From Leyella stercorea (GTDB lineage Bacteria; Bacteroidota; Bacteroidia; Bacteroidales; Bacteroidaceae), in contig NZ_JADYUF010000071.1 in NCBI RefSeq assembly GCF_021531655.1, positions 1-8,774 on the forward strand: DNA of 8,774 nucleotides. Direction: 5' to 3'. This document shows positions 1-7,102 of the stretch, one piece after another. The position numbers and the translations under genes are program-made. The notes below the pieces were generated by a model. That model did no database searches, was not told where the DNA came from, and saw only the letters and a program-made list of their open reading frames with translations. How positions within the stretch are numbered: position 1 is the stretch's first letter; each line of letters opens with the position of its first letter.

Positions 1-187
1 GAAAAGTCCCACCCCCAGCCCCTCCCCCGTAGGGAGGGGAGTTGTATGCTTTGGCAATCTCACAACTCTCAATTATAGATTCTTAATTCAATAACTGTTA
101 TAATAAACCATTTAATGTCCCATTTCCCAACCCTCATTACATACTACTCCCCTCCCTACGGGGGAGGGGTCGGGGGTAGGGCTTTAT
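1..187. repeat. G/C-rich foldback (inverted repeat) element
   Basis: Two arms of about 35 bases (8-42 and 146-181) are reverse complements of each other, apart from a CT/TC swap and a one-base indel near the outer end. The match continues weakly outward to about 2 and 186, so the element may extend left of the window. Each arm is also a small hairpin: CCCCTCCC pairs with GGGAGGGG at 19-39 (loop 27-31) and at 149-169 (loop 157-161). The 103 bases between the arms are A/T-rich and hold no gene. Read through on the minus strand, the arm translates to a PRPLPRREG-like peptide, which I recall as a common spurious translation of an interspersed palindromic repeat in many bacterial genomes. It may act as a transcription terminator or be a non-autonomous repeat. 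No target-site duplication is visible. Confidence 0.75.
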
Positions 188-197
188 TTTGTATATT

Positions 198-1082
198 ATG
201 AACATAGCCGCTATAGACATAGGTTCCAACGGAGCCAGACTGCTCATAAAGAGTTTCGACGACAACGCACCCGAGTCGTCACGTATACGCAAACTGCTCT
301 TCATCCGCATCCCCTTGCGACTGGGCAAGGACGTATTTGCGCTCGGCAAGATTTCGAAGGAGCGCCAGCGCATGATGATGCACATGATGAAGGGATTCAG
401 CGAGTTTATGCAACTGTACAATGTGGAGCACTTCCGCGCCTGCGCCACGTCGGCCATGCGCGACGCCGAGAACGGCAAGAAGGTGATGCGGCGCATCGAG
501 AAGGCCACGGGCATCCGTCTGGAGATAATACCCGGAGCCGAGGAGGCGCAACTGCTGTGCAACAACCTCGTGGAGAACACCGCCAGTACCGAAGGCAACT
601 ATGCCTACGTCGATGTAGGCGGAGGCTCCACCGAAATCTCCTTGCTGCACGACGGCATATTGGCAGAGAGCCACTCGTTCAACGTGGGCACGCTGCGCAT
701 GCTTGCCGGAGCCGTGACCCAGGAAGAGCGCAACGCCATGTGCCGCATGCTCGAGAAGTATGCAGAGGAGTTTCCCGACACCAAGATTATCGGTTCGGGC
801 GGCAACATCAACCGTCTCTTCAAGCTGGCGCACGTCAAGGGCGACTCGCGCACGCTGCCCGTGGACACGCTCAAGCAACTCTACGCCGAGCTGGCACCGC
901 TCTCCATCGAGGAGCGCATGCAGCAATACAAGCTCAAGGACGACCGTGCCGACGTGATAATACCCGCTGCCGAGATATTCCTCCTCGTAGCACGGTCGCT
1001 CAAGTGCAACGAAATCCTCGTGCCCAACATCTCGCTCGCCGACTCCATTGTAGACGGCATATACAAGAAGAATAAAGAGTAG
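198..1082 (+). CDS. Ppx/GppA family phosphatase (exopolyphosphatase-like)
   Basis: Predicted cytoplasmic enzyme of the ASKHA (actin/Hsp70-like ATPase) fold that removes terminal phosphate from polyphosphate, or the 5' phosphate of pppGpp. With ATG at 198 the protein is 294 residues. A TTG at 189 would add three residues, but ATG places the conserved N-terminal phosphate loop (IDIGSNGARLLI, residues 6-17) at the usual position. Other family motifs are GAEEAQLL (113-120, containing the expected catalytic glutamate), VDVGGGSTEISL (138-149, second phosphate loop), IGSGGNINRL (198-207) and RADVIIPAAEI (250-260). The protein has only the Ppx/GppA core and lacks the C-terminal HD-type domain of the ~500-residue enterobacterial Ppx and GppA, so it belongs to the short class. 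Sequence alone does not separate Ppx from GppA activity. In Bacteroidetes such genes often neighbour polyphosphate kinase, which here could only lie left of the window. No clear promoter was found; the foldback repeat lies immediately upstream. Confidence 0.93.
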   Translation: MNIAAIDIGSNGARLLIKSFDDNAPESSRIRKLLFIRIPLRLGKDVFALGKISKERQRMMMHMMKGFSEFMQLYNVEHFRACATSAMRDAENGKKVMRRIEKATGIRLEIIPGAEEAQLLCNNLVENTASTEGNYAYVDVGGGSTEISLLHDGILAESHSFNVGTLRMLAGAVTQEERNAMCRMLEKYAEEFPDTKIIGSGGNINRLFKLAHVKGDSRTLPVDTLKQLYAELAPLSIEERMQQYKLKDDRADVIIPAAEIFLLVARSLKCNEILVPNISLADSIVDGIYKKNKE

Positions 1083-1110
1083 AAAATCCAAGTATAAATA
1101 ATGCCCGTTT

Positions 1111-1215
1111 CAAAACGAGTCCTTTTGCATTCCAAAAGGACTCGTTTTGAGTTGTAAAAGGACTCCTTTTAGGGAGCAAAAGGACTCGTTTTGGAAGCCA
1201 AAAGGACTCCTTTTG
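1111..1215. repeat. Phased palindrome array 1: five 17-base units, 22-base period
   Basis: Five 17-base units start at 1111, 1133, 1155, 1177 and 1199, each exactly 22 bases after the last, separated by unrelated 5-base spacers (CATTC, AGTTG, GGGAG, GAAGC). The perfect unit is CAAAAGGACTCCTTTTG, an 8-base dyad around a central C, at 1199-1215. The unit at 1155-1171 is the same palindrome with T and A as its outer bases. Units 2 and 4 are CAAAAGGACTCGTTTTG, with one base breaking the dyad. Unit 1 is the reverse complement of that variant. The array begins 29 bases after the phosphatase stop codon and lies in a 266-base gap before the DUF6377-type pseudogene. Open frames across it encode KRSPF/KGLVL-like peptides and are not real genes. 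The role is unknown. Conserved cores with free spacers fit either a protein-binding array or an expanded intergenic repeat. Confidence 0.93.
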
Positions 1216-1348
1216 AAAAGTGGAATGTAAAATGTTGCATGTTATCTCACCATAACACCACAACAACATTTCAACTTTATATTCTTATAATTCGCTGATT
1301 TTGTGTGACTTTGCCACGAATTATAAACCTAATAGTGCAATTCTTGCA

Positions 1349-2142
1349 ATGAAAGCATTTTTATTCATCATTGTGTCATTGCTCGCATCGGTCAGTACAA
1401 TGGCACAGAAGACGAAGTTTGATATCGAAGCCGACCTGCAACGACTTGACTCCGTCGTGGCAAACAGCGCCAACTACGACCGTCAGAAACAGCAGAACAT
1501 CAATCTCTTAAAGCGCTCCATGGGAGCCTATGTCACCCCTATGGAACGCTACAACTACTATAAGCGCCTGTACGACGAGTACATGAAGTTTGACAGCGAT
1601 TCTGCAAAGCATTACGCATCGTTGTGCCAGAAGGTGGCAAGCCGTGCCAATATGCCCGACCTCGAACTCATGTCAATATGTATATAGCCATTGAACGTCA
1701 ATACAATAGAAATAAAAATGACGAAAATGTATTTATGCATTATCTCATACTCTCGGCCATCAACGACATCAGCTGCTCCAACCGCGAGGCTTCGTCGCTG
1801 CTGTATATCGTCAACCTGCCATACATCTGTGCCGGCACCGAGCGTGCCTTCAACTATGCCATGCTGTGCACCGAGAATGCCAAGAGCTTTAACAATCAGG
1901 GCCGCAGTTTTGACATCGTCAGAGCTCATGCCAAGATAACGCGAGCCTACCAGAAGTGCCTGGAGAATAATATTGTGCTTTGCCTCGTCAGCATGGGCAT
2001 CACCGACAGCGTCAGCATAGCCGAGTTTCTGCATTATTCGCCGCAGACCATTTACAATTATCGTCTGCGTGTGCGCCATAACGCATGCATACCCGAGAAG
2101 AACTTTGCCGACGCCGTCGCACAGATGTATGCCGACGAGTAG
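1349..2142 (+). pseudogene. Degraded DUF6377-type sensor/regulator
   Basis: Three pieces of one recognisable architecture survive in two frames. Piece A (1349-1687) starts with signal peptide MKAFLFIIVSLLASVSTMA|Q and continues with a helical LDSVVANSANYDRQKQQNINLLK segment, then stops at TAG 1685-1687. Piece B, in another reading frame from about 1681, has the conserved helical module [19 protein letters not shown]...[27 protein letters not shown]...ITRAYQK. Piece C follows without a break at about 1965 and is the LuxR-like C-terminal helix-turn-helix ([33 protein letters not shown]), ending at TAG 2142. Intact relatives, as I recall them (DUF6377, roughly 500-plus residues), carry more helical repeats between A and B, and a membrane helix plus coiled coil between B and C. 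Both are missing here, which implies two internal deletions, the first also shifting the frame. An open TTG start at 1301 would precede the signal peptide and is unlikely. The family name is from memory; the broken state is clear from the sequence. Confidence 0.8.
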
Positions 2143-2147
2143 GGCTG

Positions 2148-4094
2148 CTATTCGTTCAGAGTCCAGCGTGTGTCGGGATTGTCGGACAATATGCGCATGC
2201 TGAGTTTGCCGCCACGGCAGCTGAGCACAGCCACTGTGGCATCCGTCTTATTGTATCCGCCTCCTACATATACGGGATAGCGGCATCCGTCTACGCCCTT
2301 AGGATAGAACTTGGCGTTGTGGGTGTGTGCAGCCAGCGCCACATCGAACGGTGCACGGCTGAGCATCGGACCCCATAGTTCGGTGCAGGGACGGTATTTG
2401 TCGGTATTGCCGAATACGGGTATGTGGCTGATGAGCACGTGATTGCGTGCCGCCTTGAACTCGCGGCTTGCCAACTCCTTCTTTATAAACTCCACTTGGT
2501 CGTTGCGGAGCTGCGTGAAGTCGTTCAGTCCGCCATACACGGGCGTCGAGTCGGGCTTGTCTTCGCCTAAGTCGAGCAGCATGAACCGGGTGTTGCCACG
2601 TGTGAATGCACTGTAGGTCTTGTCGTTGTAGTAGCCTATCTGGTGGTGCATTCCAGCCGAGTAGAAGTTGCGTATCTCGTGATTTCCACGCAGGAAGATA
2701 ACGGGTTTCTCAGCACCGTTTACCTCATCGGCAAGACTGTGTATCATGCTTATGGCATGCTCGCGGTTGCGCGGTTCGGACAGACAGTCGCCGTTGAATA
2801 TCACAAAGTCATAGTCGATGTCCTTGCAAAGGCTCTTCAGGTGGGCAAGAGTCTCGCCGTGCTCGTGCAGGTCGTTGAAGACGAGACACGTGAAGTCTTC
2901 GTCTTTGATGGCAGGAGTGCGGAATGAGTAGAACGGAGTGCGCAGCGTGTCGGCACCGAAGTGGTTGGAGTAGGCTCCCTTGTACAATATTTCCATTGCA
3001 CACACGCGATAATAGTAGCGTGTGCCGGGCTTCAAGTTGTCAAGCTTGATGTTGTTCTCTATGTCATAGCACACCTCTTGTCCGTCGAGTATGGTACGTG
3101 CGCGCTGTGTATGTTGTGTGTCGGTGCCGTATTCTATCCAGCAATGGCACACGCTGTTGGTCTGGAACATCACGTTCATTGAAGTAGGGGTGGCAAGTTG
3201 CAGATAAGGTTGCGTCGTAAGCAGCTTGTCGACGGGTGTTGGCAGCACAATGTCGGCAAAGATAGGGCGGTGGTCGGAGGCGAGAGTGTTCACTACTTCG
3301 GAGTGAAGCGTCACGGCAGGCTCGCCGACGTACGGCCTGTACTGTTCCCAACCTTTCTCGGCAGGTCCCGGACGGCGCACATTGCCATAGCTTTTGTACA
3401 CGGCAATATAGTCGAGACACTCACGTGGATTGTCGGCAGGCCACGATTTGCCTTTGTTGTTGCATATGTAGAAGTTCTTCTCAAGTTGCTTTATGAATGG
3501 TGAATCGGGCTGGGCGTTAAGGTCGCCGGCAATGATGAACGGCTTGCTGTATTTCTTTGCAACGTTCTCAATTATGCTTATCGAAGCCATAAGGTCGGCT
3601 TCGGTGAGCGAGAGGTGGGTTGCTGCAAATACGTAGTCGTCAAATTCTGCCACGAGCAGCGTACGTGCTTCCTCGCGTCCGGGCAACGCATGCTGTTCGG
3701 TTCTTATCGGACGTTTGCGCGAGAGAATGCCGATGCCGTACTTGCCGCCGTCGAAACTGATGGCAGGAGCATACGAAGCATAGTAGCGCATGTGGTCGGC
3801 TATCTCGCCAAGCGAATAGGTGTTGCCGGTGCGACGGGTCATGCTGTCAACCTCCTGTACGGCAACCACGTCTGGGTTGATGTCCTCCAGTACGTCGGCT
3901 ATGCGCTTGTAGTCGAGTTTCTGGTCCATACCAACGCCATGCTGTATGTTGTAGGAAGCTATGCGCAGCTGGCGTGGCAACTTGGATGTGCAGGTCTGTG
4001 CCTGCGAAGGAATGGCTGTAGTAATTGCAGCGGGCAACAGAAGCGAGAACAATAAGCGCTTCAGTTGAGTGATTGTTTTGTTTTTAGATATCAT
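2148..4094 (-). CDS. Secreted two-domain phosphoesterase: EEP nuclease/phosphatase fused to calcineurin-like metallophosphoesterase
   Basis: A 648-residue protein. Residues 1-32 form a Sec signal peptide (cleavage after SQA|Q), so it should act in the periplasm or outside the cell. Residues ~43-285 are an endonuclease/exonuclease/phosphatase domain: SYNIQHG (Asn49), VAVQEVD (Glu81), ATHLS (His160), GDLNAQP (Asp191, Asn193), LDYI (Asp229) and SDHRP (Asp274, His275). Residues ~295-395 resemble the fibronectin-like N-terminal domain of purple acid phosphatases (TQPYLQLATPTSMNVMFQ, LKPGTRYYYRV). Residues ~400-615 are a calcineurin-like metallophosphoesterase: FNDLH (Asp408, His410), NGDC (Asp436), RGNHE (Asn471, His472), ISHIP (His557) and AAHTHN (His590, His592). 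All expected metal-binding positions of both catalytic domains are present, so both look active. The substrate is unknown; extracellular DNA, nucleotides or phospholipid head groups are possible. The gene ends 5 bases from the stop of the convergent DUF6377-type pseudogene. No ribosome binding site is evident, which is normal in this group. Confidence 0.92.
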   Translation of the reverse strand: MISKNKTITQLKRLLFSLLLPAAITTAIPSQAQTCTSKLPRQLRIASYNIQHGVGMDQKLDYKRIADVLEDINPDVVAVQEVDSMTRRTGNTYSLGEIADHMRYYASYAPAISFDGGKYGIGILSRKRPIRTEQHALPGREEARTLLVAEFDDYVFAATHLSLTEADLMASISIIENVAKKYSKPFIIAGDLNAQPDSPFIKQLEKNFYICNNKGKSWPADNPRECLDYIAVYKSYGNVRRPGPAEKGWEQYRPYVGEPAVTLHSEVVNTLASDHRPIFADIVLPTPVDKLLTTQPYLQLATPTSMNVMFQTNSVCHCWIEYGTDTQHTQRARTILDGQEVCYDIENNIKLDNLKPGTRYYYRVCAMEILYKGAYSNHFGADTLRTPFYSFRTPAIKDEDFTCLVFNDLHEHGETLAHLKSLCKDIDYDFVIFNGDCLSEPRNREHAISMIHSLADEVNGAEKPVIFLRGNHEIRNFYSAGMHHQIGYYNDKTYSAFTRGNTRFMLLDLGEDKPDSTPVYGGLNDFTQLRNDQVEFIKKELASREFKAARNHVLISHIPVFGNTDKYRPCTELWGPMLSRAPFDVALAAHTHNAKFYPKGVDGCRYPVYVGGGYNKTDATVAVLSCRGGKLSMRILSDNPDTRWTLNE

Positions 4095-4125
4095 TTTTTT
4101 GTATTAAGTTATGGTTTTCGAATGG

Positions 4126-4157
4126 CAAAGTTCGTGATAAAAAACGATAACAGCAAG
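4126..4157 (-). promoter_or_regulatory. Weak candidate promoter for the fused phosphoesterase gene
   Basis: On the minus strand, CTTG (4157-4154) and GAACTTTG (4133-4126) are separated by 20 bases and lie about 32 bases before the ATG at 4094. The geometry matches the Bacteroidetes promoter, and the CTTTG core of the -7 box is intact, but the usual TA and the first T of TTTG are missing. The terminator hairpin just upstream (4202-4254) means this gene needs its own promoter. Confidence 0.3.
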
Positions 4158-4201
4158 AAATACACAATGCAATGTTTTAAATTGGAAGTTACAGTAAATA
4201 A

Positions 4202-4254
4202 AAAAGAACAACATTGTCAGGTCTGTTGCTTATGCCTGATAATGTTGTTCTTTT
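4202..4254 (-). terminator. Strong hairpin terminator downstream of the Rpn-family gene
   Basis: Two 20-base arms (4202-4221 and 4235-4254) pair fully, with one G:T wobble (G4216), around a 13-base loop. Read on the minus strand, the stem runs directly into a run of six T's and further T-rich DNA (about 4206-4196), the layout of an intrinsic terminator. It lies about 22 bases beyond the stop of the Rpn-family gene. In the + direction the stem ends in TTTT, so it could also stop opposing transcripts. Confidence 0.85.
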
Positions 4255-4276
4255 GGCTTTAATTAGTTTGTATACT

Positions 4277-5203
4277 TTATTGTCTGCACAGACTTTCCAC
4301 TTCGTCCGTACTCAAACCGGTCATTGATGCAATGACATCAATATCCATGCCTTTTGCATACATCATTTTTGCCACCATTGCAATGCCTTCAGCACGTCCT
4401 TCTTCTCTTCCTTCAGCACGTCCTTCCTCTCTTCCTTCGGCACGTCCTTCTTCTCTTCCTTCAGCACGTCCTTCTTCCTTTGCCGTATCCAACGAGTTCT
4501 TAATGTCTCTATAAGCCTTAAGACTGTCTTCGTATTCGCGCAGTTCTGTAGGAGAGAAGCGGGCAATAGCAGCAGCATTAAACAACTTTGTGAAGATTTT
4601 TTCACGTAAAGACGGTGGGCGATTGTCAAGATGCGAGAGGTTCTTAAGCACATACATCCATTTGTCAGACAATGATGTGAGCTCTTCATCAGTCTTGTCA
4701 AAACGCCCGACTTCAACATACTTGAACATCAACTTGGCATTGAACACCTTGTTGGTTTTGGTATCCATCAGGGCTATTGTGTGGATTGTGTCCGAACTGT
4801 CGAATGCTTCATCACTCATTTTGAAATTGAGCAATGCAACGACATAAACCTTTTTAAGGCAGAAATTCCAGTCAGATGCTTTAGGTGCCTGCTCTCTTAT
4901 TGGAAAGGTAGAGTAGAACAGCGATCTGTCTTTGAAGAAAGTCTGGTAGGCATTCTGCATTTCTACAATGAACTTTTCGCCTTGCTCGTTCTCGCAATAG
5001 ACATCGAATATTGCCTTACGCTCGGTATATACATCGCCCACATTCTCACTGTTGAGATACTTAACGTCCTTTATCACCTCCTCTCCATTGAAGAGAGAGT
5101 TGAGAAAGTTGATAAGCAACTCCTTATTGGGGTCAGTACCGAAGATTCGCTTAAAGCCGAAATCGGTCAGCAAACTTATATATCGTTCTTCTGATTGTCT
5201 CAT
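4277..5203 (-). CDS. Rpn family PD-(D/E)XK nuclease / putative transposase
   Basis: A 308-residue protein of the family named Rpn (recombination-promoting nuclease), or PD-(D/E)XK nuclease family transposase. It opens with the characteristic LLTDFGFKRIFG (residues 11-22) and NKELLINFLNSLF (26-38). The nuclease core follows: Asp67 in FDVYCENEQGEKFIVEMQ and Glu81-Met-Gln83 (the E-x-Q form of the motif), then FKDRSLFYST (90-99). Residues 243-273 are a charged EEGRAEGR tandem repeat, encoded by 24-base DNA repeats. The C-terminal tail (IAMVAKMMYAKGMDIDVIASMTGLSTDEVESL) resembles a short helix-turn-helix. Members are predicted to be DNA endonucleases that stimulate recombination without RecA; many are multicopy. 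No terminal inverted repeats or target duplications flank the gene, so nothing here shows it is a mobile unit. It has a near-consensus promoter upstream and a strong terminator downstream, so it is probably transcribed alone. Confidence 0.92.
   Translation of the reverse strand: MRQSEERYISLLTDFGFKRIFGTDPNKELLINFLNSLFNGEEVIKDVKYLNSENVGDVYTERKAIFDVYCENEQGEKFIVEMQNAYQTFFKDRSLFYSTFPIREQAPKASDWNFCLKKVYVVALLNFKMSDEAFDSSDTIHTIALMDTKTNKVFNAKLMFKYVEVGRFDKTDEELTSLSDKWMYVLKNLSHLDNRPPSLREKIFTKLFNAAAIARFSPTELREYEDSLKAYRDIKNSLDTAKEEGRAEGREEGRAEGREEGRAEGREEGRAEGIAMVAKMMYAKGMDIDVIASMTGLSTDEVESLCRQ
4388..4483. repeat. 24-base in-frame tandem repeat in the Rpn-family gene
   Basis: Units start at 4388, 4412, 4436 and 4460, exactly 24 bases apart; the fourth diverges near its end. 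On the + strand each reads TTCAGCACGTCCTTC followed by TTCTCTTCC, with single-base differences (TTCGGCACG in the third unit). Each unit encodes eight residues (EEGRAEGR on the minus strand), so a gain or loss of one unit would lengthen or shorten the linker without breaking the frame. Confidence 0.95.
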
Positions 5204-5227
5204 AACTGATTGTATTATAGCCTATGG

Positions 5228-5259
5228 CAAAGATACAGCAATAAATCAGAATAATCAAA
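5228..5259 (-). promoter_or_regulatory. Bacteroidetes-type promoter of the Rpn-family gene
   Basis: On the minus strand TTTG (5259-5256) is followed, after 20 bases, by TATCTTTG (5235-5228), an exact TAnnTTTG -7 box. The box ends 24 bases before the ATG at 5203, giving a short leader. It sits in the 92-base gap after the esterase stop codon, in which I see no hairpin terminator. Confidence 0.75.
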
Positions 5260-5295
5260 CTTTTGCAAGAAATTATACGAGAATTAGACAAATGT

Positions 5296-6900
5296 TTACT
5301 TCCAAAACAAACCATCCATTATCTCGTAACGTTTCTCCATGTTCGGGTCTTCCTTTACAAATGTGTTGGCATCGATTTGCAGAACAGGAGCGATAGTCTT
5401 GCCGTTGGTAGTTGGCCATTCAACGAGACCGAGACCATTGGGGTTGCCTGTCTTCACGAAGTTGACGTAGTAGTTGCTGAATATGTCAGATATTACGTAG
5501 TCTTCAGGCTGCCAATCGTACACACGATTGGTAGGAAGTGTGCCCATGGCATACTCGATGTCGGCTGAGTGTACAGCACCGAGAGCACGCGGAACGGCAG
5601 GAGTGTCAGCTGTCTTTTCCTGAACTCCACCTGCAAGACCTGCCACCTTGTCCTTCAATACCATGTCGGGACGTGGATGGCAGTAGCGATAACGATATAC
5701 TGGCTGACCGCCTGTGAGCTTGTGCATGTTTCCCCATTTCCATGTAGAGTAGTCGAGGAAGATGTCGCCTGCGAGATTGTTGCCCGGCTGTCCCATAACG
5801 TCAGCGTCGGTGTTGAAGCCGTAGAGCTGGAAGAGTTGGTCGGTAGCGTCGCCGTAGATGGCACGGGCAGCTTCCTTCAAATTCTCTATTGTGGCAGGTT
5901 TGCCACGCAGAATGAACATGGCGTTCATCTCCTGGTTGTTGCCACCGATGAGCAATGGCACCTTAGTCTGCTCACCATTGGCGAACACATCGTATGGTTG
6001 CTTTGTCCAGAAATATCCGTCGACGTTGTATGTAGGAACGCTCTTCACGCCAGCCTTGCTCATAAGTTCCTCTGCCGACATTGCGCGCATCTCCTTGATG
6101 TTCTTGCATCCGATCTTCTTGGTCATCTCCACGCCCTGGGTTTCAGCCTCCTTGAGTGTGGCAACCTTCTTCGTGCCTATAACCGAACCGCTCGAACCCA
6201 TAGCCTGAGCGAACAGTCCGTGGCACAAAGGCGATGCCATAAGCGAGCTTACCGACATCGAACCTGCCGACTCGCCTACAATAGTGATGCGCTCAGGGTC
6301 GCCTCCGAAGGCTGCGATATTGTCCTTAACCCATTTGATGGCAGCCACCTGGTCGAGGAAACCGTAGTTGCCCGAGCCTTTGTACGATGTCTCCTTAGAG
6401 AGCTGGGGGTGAGCAAAGAATCCGAAAATGCCCTCGCGATAGTTGGCTGTTACTGAAATAATGCCCTTGCGAGCCATAGCGTCGCCTGCATAGCGAGGCT
6501 CACTTCCACTGCCGCACATCAGTCCGCCGCCGTTGAAGTAGATGAGTACCGGAAGGTGTTCGTTCATCTTCTTGGCAGGAGTCCAGATGTTAAGATACAG
6601 ACAATCTTCGCTCATCTTCTTCGTGCCGAAGTTCATGTCGCCGAAGATATTCTCCTGCATAGGGTTGGGACCGAACTCCTTGGCTTGGCGCACGCCCTGC
6701 CATTTCTCTACAGGCTGAGGTGCTTTCCATCGCAAATCGCCCACGGGAGGTGCTGCAAAAGGTATGCCCTTGAATGTCTTTATGCCCGATTCGTTGAGGC
6801 CTTCGAGTGTGCCTTCAGCGACGTTCACCTTTGTCGGTTGTTGTGCAAACAGTACTCCAGCGAGCAATGTAAGCATGAATGTCAGAAATGATTTTCTCAT
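5296..6900 (-). CDS. Secreted type-B carboxylesterase/lipase
   Basis: A 534-residue alpha/beta-hydrolase of the carboxylesterase type-B family, which hydrolyses carboxylic esters. Residues 1-19 are a signal peptide (cleavage LFA|QQ), so it is exported. Family landmarks in order: FKGIPFAAPPVGDLRWKAPQP (43-63), SEDCLYLNIWTP (97-108), the oxyanion region FNGGG (122-126), FGGDPERITIVGESAGS (198-214) with nucleophile Ser211, Glu324 in GGNNQEMNAMF as the probable acid, and His444 in GAVHSADIEYAMGTL. The usual His of the HGGG motif is Asn123 here, a tolerated but less common variant. Length is typical for the family. Natural substrates cannot be told from sequence; in gut Bacteroidales such enzymes often deacylate plant polysaccharides or xenobiotic esters. 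A TonB-dependent receptor remnant lies upstream on the same strand, but a candidate promoter in the 202-base gap suggests separate transcription. Confidence 0.93.
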   Translation of the reverse strand: MRKSFLTFMLTLLAGVLFAQQPTKVNVAEGTLEGLNESGIKTFKGIPFAAPPVGDLRWKAPQPVEKWQGVRQAKEFGPNPMQENIFGDMNFGTKKMSEDCLYLNIWTPAKKMNEHLPVLIYFNGGGLMCGSGSEPRYAGDAMARKGIISVTANYREGIFGFFAHPQLSKETSYKGSGNYGFLDQVAAIKWVKDNIAAFGGDPERITIVGESAGSMSVSSLMASPLCHGLFAQAMGSSGSVIGTKKVATLKEAETQGVEMTKKIGCKNIKEMRAMSAEELMSKAGVKSVPTYNVDGYFWTKQPYDVFANGEQTKVPLLIGGNNQEMNAMFILRGKPATIENLKEAARAIYGDATDQLFQLYGFNTDADVMGQPGNNLAGDIFLDYSTWKWGNMHKLTGGQPVYRYRYCHPRPDMVLKDKVAGLAGGVQEKTADTPAVPRALGAVHSADIEYAMGTLPTNRVYDWQPEDYVISDIFSNYYVNFVKTGNPNGLGLVEWPTTNGKTIAPVLQIDANTFVKEDPNMEKRYEIMDGLFWK

Positions 6901-6957
6901 ACGTATAATGATTTAGAGTTTTTGATGATGTCCTTTTTTTGTTATCGGTTCAACTTT

Positions 6958-6989
6958 CAAATGCTGCTTATTCAGTTTCAATCTACAAA
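6958..6989 (-). promoter_or_regulatory. Candidate promoter of the carboxylesterase gene
   Basis: On the minus strand TTTG (6989-6986), a 20-base spacer and AGCATTTG (6965-6958) have the geometry of the Bacteroidetes promoter, with the first two bases of the -7 box off consensus. The box ends 57 bases before the ATG at 6900. The rest of the 202-base gap (6901-7102) is A/T-rich and holds no other clear feature. Confidence 0.45.
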
Positions 6990-7102
6990 TTTATCCTTTT
7001 TCTGTTACAATCTACTTATACCTTATATATATTATGGCTGCCTATAGTGCAATTTTAAACTATTTCAAGATGTTGGGAGGCCGATAAACCTCCGCAGTTA
7101 TG

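Noticed and set aside
279..1091. Long minus-strand frame opposite the Ppx-type gene
   Set aside because: It is the shadow of a gene with clear family motifs on the + strand; the translation is low-complexity and unlike any family I recognise.
1111..1215. Short-spaced repeats resembling a CRISPR array
   Set aside because: Spacers are only 5 bases and repeats 17; no cas genes are present. CRISPR spacers are about 30 bases or more.
1301..1348. TTG at 1301 as the start of the DUF6377-type gene, and TGACTTTG (1306-1313) as its promoter
   Set aside because: The ATG at 1349 begins a normal signal peptide, so the TTG start is unlikely. The -7-like box lacks a TTTG partner at the right distance, so I do not list it as a promoter.
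4202..4254. The 20-base inverted repeat as the end of an insertion element carrying the Rpn-type gene
   Set aside because: No matching repeat exists on the other side of the gene, and the T-run fits an intrinsic terminator.
5569..6456. 295-codon + strand frame opposite the carboxylesterase
   Set aside because: The esterase on the other strand carries all expected motifs; this frame is a by-product of its codon use.
7076..7093. Possible terminator after the TonB receptor fragment (GGAGG/CCTCC hairpin)
   Set aside because: The stem is only 5 bases with an 8-base loop, and no T-run follows on the minus strand.
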